64,000 nt of DNA from Bacillota bacterium (GCA_023391635.1 JAEWAQ010000013.1:1-64000); one strand, 5' to 3'. Counted from the stretch's first letter, positions 45,682 to 56,264 are shown. Notes: generated from the sequence alone by a model not told the origin. Program-made: numbers and translations.

Positions 45682-48600
45682 CTATCGTTCAAGCACCCGC
45701 AACATGATCGTTACCGCTTCGGCACGGGTCGCATTTTCTCCGGGAAACAGCTGATTGTCGCCGCGGCCGGAGAGGATGCCCGCCCGACGAATCGCTTCCG
45801 CAGCGCCCTTGGCCCATTGCGGGATGCGGCTGTCGTCCGCGAACCCCGTTGCTGTTGCAGCGTCACTCGCGAGCCCGAGCGCCCTTGCCGTCATGACGGC
45901 CATTTCCGCCCGGCTGATAGGCGCGTTTGGCCGTAACGTACCGTCCTCGTAGCCCGAGATGACGCCGGCTTGCAGCGCCCGATATACCGCCGTCTTCGCC
46001 CAGGAGCCGATCTTCGCGTCATCCGCGAACGCATCCGCGTCGCCTGTTCCTTGCACCTTAAGCGCCTTCGCCAGCATAACGATGAATTCCGCACGCGTGA
46101 TCGGATGGTCCGGGCGGAACGTGCCGTCCGGGTAGCCGCTCACCATGCCAAGCTGCACGGCTTCCATGATCGCGCCTTCTCCCCAATGGCCGCGTATATC
46201 GGTGATTGTGACAGTCGGCTCCGCCGGTTCGGCCGGTTCCGGCAGCGGCTTCTTCTCAATCGCGAAGACGGCGAATTTCGTCAAATGATCCACATGCACG
46301 GCAATTTCATTCCCGTCCACGATACCGCCAATTTCGATCCATTCGCGCTTGTCTTCGTCGAAATAGAAAATCGCTGCCGTTTGGTCGGGTTTCAGTCGGG
46401 ATGGATCGAACAAGAACGAGATCGTCATTTCCTTCTTGAACGTTCCTTCCAGGTTGGCGAGAATCTCGTACACTTCGCTGACCAGCGCTTCCCGCAAGCT
46501 GCCCAAGTCTGCGATTTCTGTCACTTCTTCGATGGTCATCCGCAGTTCCTTGTCGCTCATATCTGCGGGAATGGTGACCGTGATCGCTTCGCCCAGACTG
46601 ACCGCACCCGATTCGCCTGGCGGAATGACAGATTTCCCTTCGGTATTGCCGTCAGACGGTGGCGTCAGCGGTACGTCCGGTGACGGTGACGGCGACGAAG
46701 GCGCACTCACTGTTAGGGTAACGATTGCGGACTGGCTGCCCTGGAATTGTCCATTCCCCTCATATTCAACATAAAGTTCATAACGACCCGCGCTCCATCC
46801 GCCGGGAATCGTCAATTCAGCGATTCCGTCATCGGCTGATTGCAAGATAACTTCACCGATTTCGCCATGCTGGTCGTAAAAGGTCACCTTACCAGATGGT
46901 ATGCCGGCGCCCGGTGCGACCACGCCGATCTGCGTCGTCAAGGTAAATGGGCTGCCACGCAATACATTCGTCGAGTTAGCCGTTACTGCAGCGGCGGTCA
47001 GCGCCTTGTCGACCGTCACTACGACTTGGGATACGCTGGGGTTGAAAGAAGTATCCCCGCCATACTTGGCATCGATGGTGTGGGTGCCGACAGATAAATC
47101 GCTCACATCGATGGCGATTTTGCCGTCAATCAGCATGCCTGTTCCGATCGTTTCCGTACCGTTCAGGAGCGTTACGTTCCCCGCCGGTGTTCCGCTGCCC
47201 GGACTTATCGCGGCAATTTCGACTGTGACCGTGACGACTTCGCCAAACATAAAGGTATCCGTCGAACTCACGGCATCAATCGCGGTATCTGCTTTGTTCA
47301 CAGACAGCGCAACGACTTCGCTGCTCGCGGCGAACGAACTGTCTCCGCTATACTGCGCTAGAATCGTATGGCTGCCTACAGGCAACGTATTCACACGCAG
47401 CGTCAAAGCTCCGTTATCAAGCGTGCCCGTACCGACCGCGTTTCCGCCAAGCAACAGCGTCACCGTTCCCGACGGCGTCCCCTTGCCGTATACGGAATCC
47501 GATACGGTCGCCCCGAATGTCACGTTCTCTCCATAAACGCTAGTTCCATGGGATACGGTTACGCTGATGGACGAACTTGTTTTGCCGACTTCATGCAGGA
47601 CGGTGCCGATGCTGCCCGTGAACGAGCCGTCACCGCTATACTCGGCTGTAATGGTATGCGCACCCGCTGCCAAGTTGTCAATATCAATAGAAGCCGATCC
47701 ACCGACGAGCGTGATTTCGCCGAGATCCGTCGCACCGTTCCGGAACGTCACGGTGCCCGTTGGCGTACCGGCGCCCGGGGCTGCCGCAGATACCGTAGCG
47801 GTGAACGTCACGGGCTCGCCGAATGCATTCGTACCCTTCGAAGGTACGACAACTGTTGTCGTATGGGCATGATGGACCGACTGCTGATGAATACTGTCGC
47901 TGGACATAAACGAACTGTCACCGCTATATTCCACGGCAATCGCGTGGGTGCCGACTGCCAGGCCGCTAACATCCAACGTTGCCGTACCGCCGCTGATCGG
48001 AACGGTACCCAGCGTTGCCGCTCCGTTCTTGAAGGTTACGCTCCCCGACGGCGTTCCTGCGCCTGGGGCCTGTGCTGCGATGGCAGCCGAGAGCGTCACG
48101 GTCTGGCCGAATGCGCTGTTGCCATCCGATGCGGTCACGCTTATCGTTGTGTCGGCCTTGTTCACCGTCTGGCCGACGATATTCTGACTGGCCGCGAAGG
48201 ATCCATCGCCTTGATATGCCGCCGTAATCATGTGGGTGCCGACTGCCAGACTGCCGACATTCAGCGCAGCCTTGCCGCCGCTCAGCGCGACGGTGCCCAG
48301 TATTGTCGTCCCACTTACGAACGAAACATCCCCTGAAGGCGTTCCGACGCCTGGAGCCGCGACCGTCACCGTAGCGGTGATCGTCACCTGCTCTCCAAAT
48401 ACGGTCGTGTTCTGCGAGGTCTCTACTGTAGTTGATGTGAGTGCCGACTCCACAATCTGTTGGACAGATCCATTGCTGGATTCGAACAATTCCGTTCCGC
48501 CGTATTCCGCTGTGACCGTATAGACCCCTACCGTCAGTCCGTCAATATCGCTCAGAATGGCCTCGCCATCACTGTTCAATTCGGCTGAGCCGATCTCTGT

Positions 48601-51099
48601 CCCGCCGGTCATGAAGATCACAGTGCCCGTCGGCGTTCCGCCCGCCGCGGAAGCTGGCGTTACAACCGCCGTGAACGACACGGCTTCGCCGAAAGCGCTC
48701 GTACCCGTCGAAGTCGTGACTGCGGTCGTCGTCCCGATCTTGTTTACCGTCTGAGAAGCGGTCCCGCTGCCGTCTGCGAATGAGCCGTCGCTGAGATATT
48801 TTGCGGTAATCACATGTGTACCTACTGCCAGGCTGCTTACATCTATTGATGCGAATCCGCCGGACAACGTGTCCTCACCGAGTTTGGCGGCGCCGTTCCA
48901 GAACTCCACGACGCCCGTCGGCACGCCGACACCCGGGGAAACAGTCGCCGCCTCGGCGGTGAAAGTCACCTCTTCTCCGAATACACTCGTATCCTGTGAA
49001 CTTGATACGCTGATGGACGTATCCGCCATATTCACCGTCTGATCGAGCGAACCTTGACTGGCCTGGAATGATTCATTGCCGAGATAAAGTGCAGTAATCG
49101 AATTCGTACCAACCGCCAAATCGCTCACATCCAGCGTGGCCGTACCGGCGCTAAGGGTAACGGTACCCAGAACAGTCGCGCCATACTTGAAAGTGACCGT
49201 TCCGATCGGCGTTGCGCTGCTCGGGGCAACAGCCGCAACCGCAGCCGTCAACGTCACCGTTTGGCCAAATACGCTTGTCCCTGCCGAAGTGGATAGGATG
49301 GTCGTCGTGCCGGCCTTTTGCACCGTCTGGTCGACCGTTCCACTGCTCCCCGCGAATGAATGATCGCCGACGTACTCCGCCGTAATCGTATGTACGCCGA
49401 CAGGCAAGGCGCCGACAGCAAGCGACGCCTCGCCGTCGCTTATTTCAACAGTGTCCAGAAGATCTGTACTCTTCTTGAATTCAACATTGCCTGTCGGCAT
49501 TCCGCCGCCTGGAGCAGATGTCGTCACCTTTGCTTTGAACGTCACTTGCTCCCCGTACACGGTGTCGTTCTTCGACGTTTCTATGATGGTATCGGTTGCC
49601 GCCTTGTTCACCGTCTGCGAAACCGTATTGCTGCTCGATGCAAACACGGCATCTCCGCCGTATTCCGCTGTGATCGTATGCGTGCCGATAGCCAGATTGC
49701 TCACGTTCAAGGCAGCCGTGCCGCCATTCAAGGTATCCGTTCCGAGCACTGTAGCGCCGTTCTTGAAAGATACGATGCCCGTCGGTGCAAGTCCGCCGGG
49801 TCCGACGCCGCTGACAGATGCCGTGAACGTGACACTGTCTCCCCAAGCGATGTTCGCCGCTGAAGATAGCACAGCCGTCGTGGAATTCAACTTGGAAACA
49901 TCGACGATGACAGGCATTGAAGTGTCCCCGGTATAACCGCCGCCCCCGCCATATTCCGCCGTGATGGATCTTGCGCCGACTGCCAGATCGGAAGTTGTGT
50001 AACTGGCCGTCCCGCCTGACAGGTTTACATCCGCCAATTTGACGCCGCCATCCTTGATCGCCACGGAACCGGTTGGCGTTATTTCCCCGTTATTTGCCGT
50101 TACTGTCACGGTAAACGTCACCGGATCGCCGTATGGAATCGCTTGGGAGCTGGCGCCTAACGTTACGGTGGTTCCTATGTCTTTATAGACCCAGGCACCG
50201 CTCGGATCAACGTTATTCGAGTATAAGACATAAATCTGATTCGTCATCGGATGAACGGCAATATCGAATGCTTGGTATGCCGTCGCATTTTCGGAGAATG
50301 TGCCGAGCACCCGTCCGTCCGTAGCCGAAAGGTTGAAGAAACCTCTCTTCCCATATGAATTCCCGCTCACTAGCAGAGCACCGTTATGATAGGTCAATCC
50401 ATGATAGGAAACGGAGTCATTGCTCCAGACAATTCCATATAAATTGCCCCAGGTGCCAAGAAGCGTTTTGTTCTTGTCCCACTTGTTAACATAGCCATTG
50501 CTGGATAGTACGTAAATATTATCAGCTTCGTCAATCGCGACTCCTTGACCACCTGAAATATTGACAAATATGGACATGTTGCCCGCCGGATCGATCTTAA
50601 CGAGTGAATTGTCCGTGCCGCCAAATATATTGCCGCTGCTGTCGACATCCAGCCCGGTAATAGGTCTGCCCGCAATGTCATATACGCTGTACCTGTCGCC
50701 GATTTGTTGATCATTATCGTTCAAATCAAACCGGATAATATCCGTCGCCGACACGACTACATATAAAATCTGATTTCGGATCGCAATGTTGCCCGGGGCT
50801 GACGTCATCGCAATCTGTCCGCTCTCCGTCCCATCCAGGTCGTAAATGACGATACGATCATTTCCCTTATCCGCAATATACATGTTGCCTGTTGCATCGA
50901 AGGCGATACCGCTCGGTGTTTTCAATTGCACCCCGCCATGCGATACGTAGTTGCTCACCATCTGATAACTTGAAGCCGCCTGCGCCGGCAACGCAAACAA
51001 CCCTGCCGCCATCACACCGATCGCCAAGGCCAACGCACGAATCGACCATTTCCGCAAGCGGAATCGGCCACCCCGTTGCATCCCGTTGTTACTAAACAT
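45682..51099 (-). CDS. Giant SLH surface protein with NHL-type propeller and twelve Ig-like repeats
   Basis: 1805 residues from the ATG at 51099 (GGAGGG six bases upstream). Signal peptide ends at LPAQAA (about 42). Residues about 45-300 look like an NHL/beta-propeller (TPSGIAFDATGNMYIADKGNDRIVIYD). Twelve tandem Ig-like domains of the Big_3/Ig_3 type (about 90 residues each; PTGxVxFxxGxxxLGT, AxGxHxIxAxYxGDxxF) fill about 305-1465. Next is a ZU5-like segment and a FAVFAIEKK strand, then three SLH domains (about 1630-1805; GHWGEGAIMEAVQLGMVSGYPDG, AVYRALQAGVISGYEDG, AAEAIRRAGILSGRGDN) that bind cell-wall polymer. The architecture fits a long stalk presenting the propeller outside the S-layer, as in adhesins. 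Own terminator behind. Confidence 0.92.
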   Translation of the reverse strand: MFSNNGMQRGGRFRLRKWSIRALALAIGVMAAGLFALPAQAASSYQMVSNYVSHGGVQLKTPSGIAFDATGNMYIADKGNDRIVIYDLDGTESGQIAMTSAPGNIAIRNQILYVVVSATDIIRFDLNDNDQQIGDRYSVYDIAGRPITGLDVDSSGNIFGGTDNSLVKIDPAGNMSIFVNISGGQGVAIDEADNIYVLSSNGYVNKWDKNKTLLGTWGNLYGIVWSNDSVSYHGLTYHNGALLVSGNSYGKRGFFNLSATDGRVLGTFSENATAYQAFDIAVHPMTNQIYVLYSNNVDPSGAWVYKDIGTTVTLGASSQAIPYGDPVTFTVTVTANNGEITPTGSVAIKDGGVKLADVNLSGGTASYTTSDLAVGARSITAEYGGGGGYTGDTSMPVIVDVSKLNSTTAVLSSAANIAWGDSVTFTASVSGVGPGGLAPTGIVSFKNGATVLGTDTLNGGTAALNVSNLAIGTHTITAEYGGDAVFASSSNTVSQTVNKAATDTIIETSKNDTVYGEQVTFKAKVTTSAPGGGMPTGNVEFKKSTDLLDTVEISDGEASLAVGALPVGVHTITAEYVGDHSFAGSSGTVDQTVQKAGTTTILSTSAGTSVFGQTVTLTAAVAAVAPSSATPIGTVTFKYGATVLGTVTLSAGTATLDVSDLAVGTNSITALYLGNESFQASQGSLDQTVNMADTSISVSSSQDTSVFGEEVTFTAEAATVSPGVGVPTGVVEFWNGAAKLGEDTLSGGFASIDVSSLAVGTHVITAKYLSDGSFADGSGTASQTVNKIGTTTAVTTSTGTSAFGEAVSFTAVVTPASAAGGTPTGTVIFMTGGTEIGSAELNSDGEAILSDIDGLTVGVYTVTAEYGGTELFESSNGSVQQIVESALTSTTVETSQNTTVFGEQVTITATVTVAAPGVGTPSGDVSFVSGTTILGTVALSGGKAALNVGSLAVGTHMITAAYQGDGSFAASQNIVGQTVNKADTTISVTASDGNSAFGQTVTLSAAIAAQAPGAGTPSGSVTFKNGAATLGTVPISGGTATLDVSGLAVGTHAIAVEYSGDSSFMSSDSIHQQSVHHAHTTTVVVPSKGTNAFGEPVTFTATVSAAAPGAGTPTGTVTFRNGATDLGEITLVGGSASIDIDNLAAGAHTITAEYSGDGSFTGSIGTVLHEVGKTSSSISVTVSHGTSVYGENVTFGATVSDSVYGKGTPSGTVTLLLGGNAVGTGTLDNGALTLRVNTLPVGSHTILAQYSGDSSFAASSEVVALSVNKADTAIDAVSSTDTFMFGEVVTVTVEIAAISPGSGTPAGNVTLLNGTETIGTGMLIDGKIAIDVSDLSVGTHTIDAKYGGDTSFNPSVSQVVVTVDKALTAAAVTANSTNVLRGSPFTLTTQIGVVAPGAGIPSGKVTFYDQHGEIGEVILQSADDGIAELTIPGGWSAGRYELYVEYEGNGQFQGSQSAIVTLTVSAPSSPSPSPDVPLTPPSDGNTEGKSVIPPGESGAVSLGEAITVTIPADMSDKELRMTIEEVTEIADLGSLREALVSEVYEILANLEGTFKKEMTISFLFDPSRLKPDQTAAIFYFDEDKREWIEIGGIVDGNEIAVHVDHLTKFAVFAIEKKPLPEPAEPAEPTVTITDIRGHWGEGAIMEAVQLGMVSGYPDGTFRPDHPITRAEFIVMLAKALKVQGTGDADAFADDAKIGSWAKTAVYRALQAGVISGYEDGTLRPNAPISRAEMAVMTARALGLASDAATATGFADDSRIPQWAKGAAEAIRRAGILSGRGDNQLFPGENATRAEAVTIMLRVLER
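46690..50180 (-). repeat. Twelve tandem Ig-like repeat units inside the SLH gene
   Basis: About 280-bp units encode the Ig-like domains. They share protein motifs (GTxxFGExVTFTA, GTPxGxVxFxxG, LAVGTHTITAxYxGDxSF, TVNKA). Similar nucleotide stretches recur, so unit gain or loss by recombination is possible. Confidence 0.8.
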
Positions 51100-51263
51100 G
51101 ACGTCCCTCCTCGTTGCATGATCATTGCACACCGCAATAATCCATTCGATTTATCTACCTATACCGACAGATTCCACCCCTCATTGCCCAAAAAGTGACT
51201 ATTTTCTAACTTGCTTCAATTATAGGGATTTAGAATAATGAATTTGAAATACTTAAAAAGTGC

Positions 51264-51292
51264 TTTACTTATACCTTTCAGGTATAAGTAAA
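51264..51292. repeat. Perfect 12-bp inverted repeat between the SLH and McrC-like genes
   Basis: TTTACTTATACC (51264-51275), a 5-base loop, and GGTATAAGTAAA (51281-51292). It could be a hairpin terminator for either side or a dimeric protein site; it lies in the transition into AT-rich DNA. Confidence 0.6.
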
Positions 51293-51300
51293 AGAAAATA

Positions 51301-51327
51301 GCCCGCAACTCATGATGAGTTACGGGC
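51301..51327 (-). terminator. Terminator of the McrBC-like unit
   Basis: A 13-bp near-perfect stem (arms GCCCGCAACTCAT and ATGAGTTACGGGC, one mismatch) followed on the minus strand by TATTTTCTTTT. It lies 82 bp after the McrC-like stop codon. Confidence 0.8.
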
Positions 51328-51408
51328 GGAACTGGAGAAGCTAAGCAATCCGAACATATTGAAGGTAAAGTAGGGCTTAGCAAATCTACATCTTCACTAT
51401 GTAGTCCT

Positions 51409-53823
51409 CTATTCTCTCACACGAATATCTCTTATCTCGCTAGCCAGGTCGATCTGCATATGATCCAGTTCTACGTTCACCGAACCTAGCCGACGCTGTT
51501 CTCGCCATTTCGCCAGATCTTCATCAGACTCCAGAGCCAGCTCAGAGATCTCCTCCGCACGATCGAACAAATATTTCGAAGTAGACAGTAGTCTGTATAT
51601 CCCTCTTCCCCCAGAAACGATAGGTTTATTTCGCTGTATCCACTTCTCCACTGTGAACTTCACGAAGAGGTCCTCTTCGGTTCCACTTCTCGGTGGCCGT
51701 TCGGTAATTTCCTTACGACGTAAGACTTTCCAGTCCGAAATACGACCATACCAACGTACGCCGGCTTCGCCCTTCTGGTCAAAAAACCTCTTGGATTGAT
51801 ATAGCGCAACGTACTCTAGCTGCGAGATCCATTTATGATCAATTATATTTTTCAACGGAATATGGTAGAATCCAAACTTAAGCGCGTCGTCAAGCTGTGA
51901 AGAATCCCGGAGCGAGCCTACTAGCATGTTCTTGCCCGCGAACTTGTTCTGATAGTAATCCCTCGTCCCACGCGGTCGGGTTGAGCGTTCATACGCTTTC
52001 TCCGGACTATCCATAATGATCTCATCTAGGAATGCTTCAACCAAACTCGTTGAATTAGGCAGAAAAGGGAACGCTCCGACATTAATTAGCTCAATGCTTT
52101 TATAGAATCTATGCTTGCGGAACAATTCCTCGTCATGATAAGGGAAAAGTACGTATGCCCCGAACATACTACGCTGCAGCTCCGACCTGTTTCCCTTTTC
52201 CTCGTAAACAATCGCATCTCGGTACCGATGCATTGTGTTGATATCGGACTCTTCTGGACCCGGATGGATAAATTGGCGCTGATATGGAGTCCCTGAATAA
52301 GCCGGATCCAGCCGGTACTTTGCGTCGAAAATATATTTATATTCCGAATTCGAATCGTTTTTCTTCAACGTTAGCACATTATCCGGCTTTTGCCTCACCG
52401 TAGGTGTTTTCTCTCCCTGAGGCAATGTGTTGTAGTATAATGTAAAAATTTCATCATTCCTCGGATTTCGATAAACCACCTTGGCCTTCTGTGATTTATC
52501 GAGTGTTACGAAAACGCCCGTACGATTCACTTTGATGATGTCCTGTTTCAGCAACTCATACTTTCGGCTAAGTAATTCATGGATTTTTAGAAAACACCAA
52601 TATTCATAAAGTTGTGCTAGATCCTTCAGCGACAAGCGGAAAAGTTCGCTTTGAAGGAACAATCCCTTCATTAATATCAGGTAATTCCGGTAAACTTCTC
52701 GATAATCTGGTGCCATTTGCAGCACAAGTGTAATAGAGAGTTGTCGCATCTTCCCTACATCTAGAAAGTCAAACTTTAACAGCCGCTGAAGCTGCGACTG
52801 CATATCACTAACCTTTCGAATTAGCTCCGGATCTTGAAGACGATCTTTTCGTGACAATCGTACCATTAATTCGCTTAACTTCTTCAAGATGCGAACAAGT
52901 ACCCACCGAACAAATCGATTCTCATTTGTGTCATAGTTTACCTGACGCTTAGACTCACGCACATGAGTTGGAAAATACCATTGGCCATTCAGCGATATGA
53001 ACCCTTGCCTCGAATCCGCCACGAGCAGCTGAGGATGTTTATTCAAAAATGCTATTGTATCTCGCCCTGTTTTCCGTGCTCGAGCAGCCTCCGTGATCCG
53101 ATTCTCCAATTGATGCTTCGAGTGAGGCGAATGTTTTATTCGCTCGACCGCTTTAACCAAATTATGAAACACGTGCTGAAGAATCGTGAAGAACTCCGAT
53201 AAGCTCTGATTCTGAGTTTCACGAAGCCCGGTCAGGTGATATGTTTTCCGCAAAAAATCAAAAGACAAATTATAAATCTGCCTGTTTACGTCTCTGAGAA
53301 TCATCTGGTAGTCATTCTTATAGTCCATCTTGGCAGGAAAAATCTCGATCTGAACTTGGAGTATAGCTTTTTCATTCCGACGAATCTCCAACTCAGTCAG
53401 CCCGACTTCATTTTGGAATCTAAGCACTCCTGTAAGTAAATTTGATCCTAACGGCTTCACCGCCATTCTTAGATACGCGTTTTCATGATGGAACTTTAGT
53501 TCGGCGTCCCGTTTCTTTTCAATGACCAAAGCGTACTCCTGTGTTTCGAAGAAAACAGGATAAACTCCATTTCCCGCGCTCCAATTCTCGAGAGCCCTAG
53601 TCTCAGGATTAAAGACAAATACATCGTTGACCAATATCTGAGACGATAAGGACACTACTTGCAAATGCGCTTGCACAAGCTTATTATCCTCCGTCCGATG
53701 TAGTTGCAGCCACTCTACCGTCGGATGGAAAGGCTTTCCCTGCAAGTACATGGTGAACAACTCCGTCTCAATTCGGAGCAACTCAAAACTTTGATTAAGA
53801 GAGCCAATAGGAGGTGAATCCAT
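51409..53823 (-). CDS. McrC-like DUF2357 nuclease subunit (type IV restriction)
   Basis: 804 residues, start at 53823. The N-terminal half matches DUF2357 proteins (LLTGVLRFQNEVGLTELEIR, FLRKTYHL, then helical LxxLYEYWCFLKIHELL), which serve as McrC-type partners. A PD-(D/E)XK nuclease core is visible: KPDNVLTL (PD near 481) and YIFDAKYR (Asp-Ala-Lys near 500-502), followed by NTMHRYRDAIVYE. It would cut DNA recruited by the McrB-like GTPase encoded just upstream; the two genes overlap by 29 bp. The mother pair targets modified (for example methylated) foreign DNA in known McrBC systems; here the recognised modification is unknown. Confidence 0.88.
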   Translation of the reverse strand: MDSPPIGSLNQSFELLRIETELFTMYLQGKPFHPTVEWLQLHRTEDNKLVQAHLQVVSLSSQILVNDVFVFNPETRALENWSAGNGVYPVFFETQEYALVIEKKRDAELKFHHENAYLRMAVKPLGSNLLTGVLRFQNEVGLTELEIRRNEKAILQVQIEIFPAKMDYKNDYQMILRDVNRQIYNLSFDFLRKTYHLTGLRETQNQSLSEFFTILQHVFHNLVKAVERIKHSPHSKHQLENRITEAARARKTGRDTIAFLNKHPQLLVADSRQGFISLNGQWYFPTHVRESKRQVNYDTNENRFVRWVLVRILKKLSELMVRLSRKDRLQDPELIRKVSDMQSQLQRLLKFDFLDVGKMRQLSITLVLQMAPDYREVYRNYLILMKGLFLQSELFRLSLKDLAQLYEYWCFLKIHELLSRKYELLKQDIIKVNRTGVFVTLDKSQKAKVVYRNPRNDEIFTLYYNTLPQGEKTPTVRQKPDNVLTLKKNDSNSEYKYIFDAKYRLDPAYSGTPYQRQFIHPGPEESDINTMHRYRDAIVYEEKGNRSELQRSMFGAYVLFPYHDEELFRKHRFYKSIELINVGAFPFLPNSTSLVEAFLDEIIMDSPEKAYERSTRPRGTRDYYQNKFAGKNMLVGSLRDSSQLDDALKFGFYHIPLKNIIDHKWISQLEYVALYQSKRFFDQKGEAGVRWYGRISDWKVLRRKEITERPPRSGTEEDLFVKFTVEKWIQRNKPIVSGGRGIYRLLSTSKYLFDRAEEISELALESDEDLAKWREQRRLGSVNVELDHMQIDLASEIRDIRVRE

Positions 53824-55765
53824 CTTCCTCTATCCTCCGTAACATGAAAGCTAGTTTGCGTACACTGTTCGGATACGTTACTGGTTCCGTTGGTGACGAA
53901 ATAGAGACCCATCCCTCATAGATTTCGGTAGCGTCGTCCACGTAATCTTCAACTTGAATTGGTCTTCCAAGCGCTATTTCCATAAGTTGAAGAAGTACAC
54001 GTTTTACTGAATTATTGCTACCTTGAACTCGCGGTAGAATTTTCTGCAACAATTGCAAATCGAATGCCTCTTCTTCACTCATGAATCCAAATTGATTATT
54101 ATAAGATAAATAGAAACAAATCGCATCTCGAATTCGGAAGCCAACATGAGCATGGATCTGTTCCAGAATCTTATTTACCTGCACAAGCCTTTTCGTTGTT
54201 CGCTGAACTAGTTCCTTATCTCTTATGTAGACATCAGTTAACTGAAGATATTCGTTTCGCAAGAAGTCGTTCGGGATAGGTGTGATAACAAAGTTGACAA
54301 CGCTCGTCTCCTGATCGGGATATTTTTCCAAGTCAATGTAGTTGAACTCAATCGAATTCGCCCGATCCAATACTTTCTTGCTAAAAGGATGCGTAGTCTC
54401 GTCCATATTCACCGTACCTATCAAGTACACGTTATCCGATAGTTGAAGGTTACCGAATAGTTTCTGATCATTGCCCTGGAGAGATTCCTGATGGATTAAG
54501 TTATCCGTAACGATTCGGTCATCCTTCCACTTCTGTGTCTCAATGATGCTCAGTAGATCGCTGAAATAATGCTCGACCCTGGCCAAATTCATCTCATCTA
54601 GGCAGATGAAGTACGGCTTATGACGATTGCTCTCTTTGGAAGCCTCTGCAAGCACCATGGTTAACCGACCTGGCCGAAACACACCCGCCAAATCCTTATA
54701 ACCCATCAGATCCGACGGATCGCTCCAGTCAGGCCGTACTGGAATTAACGTGAACTGCTGATTATCACTAGTCGCCCCTAGAGCTTCAGCAAATAGTTTA
54801 ACAAGTTTGGTCTTCCCAGTTCCGGATACGCCCGCGAGGATGACAAAAGGTTTGGTTTTGATGGACAAGTAAAAGTTTTCGATAAGATGTTCGGGATAAA
54901 CAAACCCATTTGCTTTAATGTAGCTCTTAATATTTTCTATTTTTTCTTTTGTTGAGAATTCATTTATTTTATTGGAGTAAACTTGTCGATCTTCGGACAC
55001 AGTTTTTTCGATAGATTGAACGGGATCTATTTCATGAAGCATGTCCCAAATTGGTTTGAAAATAATAAAGTACCTATTTATCCTCTCTTCAAGATTAAAG
55101 CCTTCCTTAAGAAGTTCCTCTCTACTGAAATAACGTGTGATGCCTGATTTCGCCCCTGTTTGGGTTTGAATTTTTTTTATAAACTCGTCAATATTCTGTA
55201 TCCCTTTATTCCCCGAATCTAACCATTCCGAGGTATAAACAAATCCTTCATTCTTTATTAATTGATCTAGAATGGATGTATTTTGGGGATCAGTAATAGT
55301 ATGGATGAAGCGTCTTTCTAAGGTCCTCATTTTACTTTCTCTTTGGGCGCGAACAGCTTTTTCCAACCTTCCTGAGGAAGAACCACCAGAACCAAAACAA
55401 AAAGTAACTTCCAATTCTCGTTGGTTAAATACCCACGAGTATTGAAAACTATAAGATTTATCTCTGTCGATTGATACTCCTGACCATAAATATGGTTTAG
55501 GTTGATTCCCATAAGGAGTGGGGCTTCCTATTTTAGCTTCAATTATGTGGTCGGATAATTTATGATAACTAATAAACTCATTTGCGAACTTTATGGCAAT
55601 TTGGTTATATCTATTTGCTCTTGCCTCGTATTCTTGCCTTAGTGTTTTCATTTGAAAACGTTTTTCCTCAATTGGATTATTGCTTTGTTGAATTCCCTGA
55701 ACTTTGGTATTGATTTCCGAATACAAATTAAAGATCTCTTGATGTAATAGAAGGTTTATAGACAT
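53795..55765 (-). CDS. McrB-like AAA+ GTPase subunit (type IV restriction)
   Basis: 656 residues, ATG at 55765 (GGGGGG before TAAGTTTT). The N-terminal ~290 residues form a family-specific region that may hold the DNA-recognition domain (YLWSGVSIDRDKSYSFQYSW). AAA+ core: Walker A GVSGTGKTKL (about 311-320), RPDWSDPSDLMGY, Walker B ICLDEMNLARVEHY (about 391) and the GTVNMDETTHPFSKKVLDR sensor block, all typical of McrB/MoxR GTPases. It forms a GTP-driven ring that hands DNA to the DUF2357 nuclease. AT-rich codon use separates it from the GC-rich genes to the left. Confidence 0.9.
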   Translation of the reverse strand: MSINLLLHQEIFNLYSEINTKVQGIQQSNNPIEEKRFQMKTLRQEYEARANRYNQIAIKFANEFISYHKLSDHIIEAKIGSPTPYGNQPKPYLWSGVSIDRDKSYSFQYSWVFNQRELEVTFCFGSGGSSSGRLEKAVRAQRESKMRTLERRFIHTITDPQNTSILDQLIKNEGFVYTSEWLDSGNKGIQNIDEFIKKIQTQTGAKSGITRYFSREELLKEGFNLEERINRYFIIFKPIWDMLHEIDPVQSIEKTVSEDRQVYSNKINEFSTKEKIENIKSYIKANGFVYPEHLIENFYLSIKTKPFVILAGVSGTGKTKLVKLFAEALGATSDNQQFTLIPVRPDWSDPSDLMGYKDLAGVFRPGRLTMVLAEASKESNRHKPYFICLDEMNLARVEHYFSDLLSIIETQKWKDDRIVTDNLIHQESLQGNDQKLFGNLQLSDNVYLIGTVNMDETTHPFSKKVLDRANSIEFNYIDLEKYPDQETSVVNFVITPIPNDFLRNEYLQLTDVYIRDKELVQRTTKRLVQVNKILEQIHAHVGFRIRDAICFYLSYNNQFGFMSEEEAFDLQLLQKILPRVQGSNNSVKRVLLQLMEIALGRPIQVEDYVDDATEIYEGWVSISSPTEPVTYPNSVRKLAFMLRRIEEDGFTSYWLS

Positions 55766-56264
55766 AAAACTTACCCCCCCTCTGTGATAATACTAATTTG
55801 CATTGTTACGTAATACGATACTTTTCGGCTGAGGCTCAGCCAGTGCAGCATTGCATCTGACAAAGGTTTGTTCCATGTCTAGACAGCCAAAACGGACGAG
55901 AACGCACCTTATTAATCGCGGAGACCTCTGTAGACGGAAATCTCCAAGAAGACATATTATTCAAAATATAAAATGAGCAAAAACTCCATTACATGAACTA
56001 CTTCTGAACAAATGAAATACTAGCAAGTAGTATATTTTGTTGTCAGTATGCCAATAATATTCGTACGATGGGCTTTGCATTTCATTAATAATTGCTTTAA
56101 AGTATGAAAGTCAGACTTACTGACACATATTTAATTTTTATTTCTTCAGTACTGTTTTGCTGATTTAACGTAGTAAATTTGGCAATTTTGAGTAAAAAAT
56201 TTCCTAAAGAGTAAATTGCACTCAATTAGAAAAAAGGTTAGCTGGATATCAAGGAGCGTTGATT
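55766..56264. other. Intergenic region, about 500 bases
   Basis: AT-rich DNA between the McrB-like start and a small plus-strand ORF. It must hold the McrBC promoter; a TATTAT at about 55783-55788 (minus strand) has only a poor -35. A GC-richer stretch near 55870-55950 stands out but has no coding frame. Nothing else is recognised. Confidence 0.5.

Noticed and set aside
45510..45692. 60-codon minus-strand frame across the SLH remnant
   Set aside because: It reads the remnant in the wrong frame and has no protein-like character.
46690..50180. Long tandem similarity as a CRISPR or transposon array
   Set aside because: The repeats are in-frame Ig-like coding units about 280 bp long with continuous translation.
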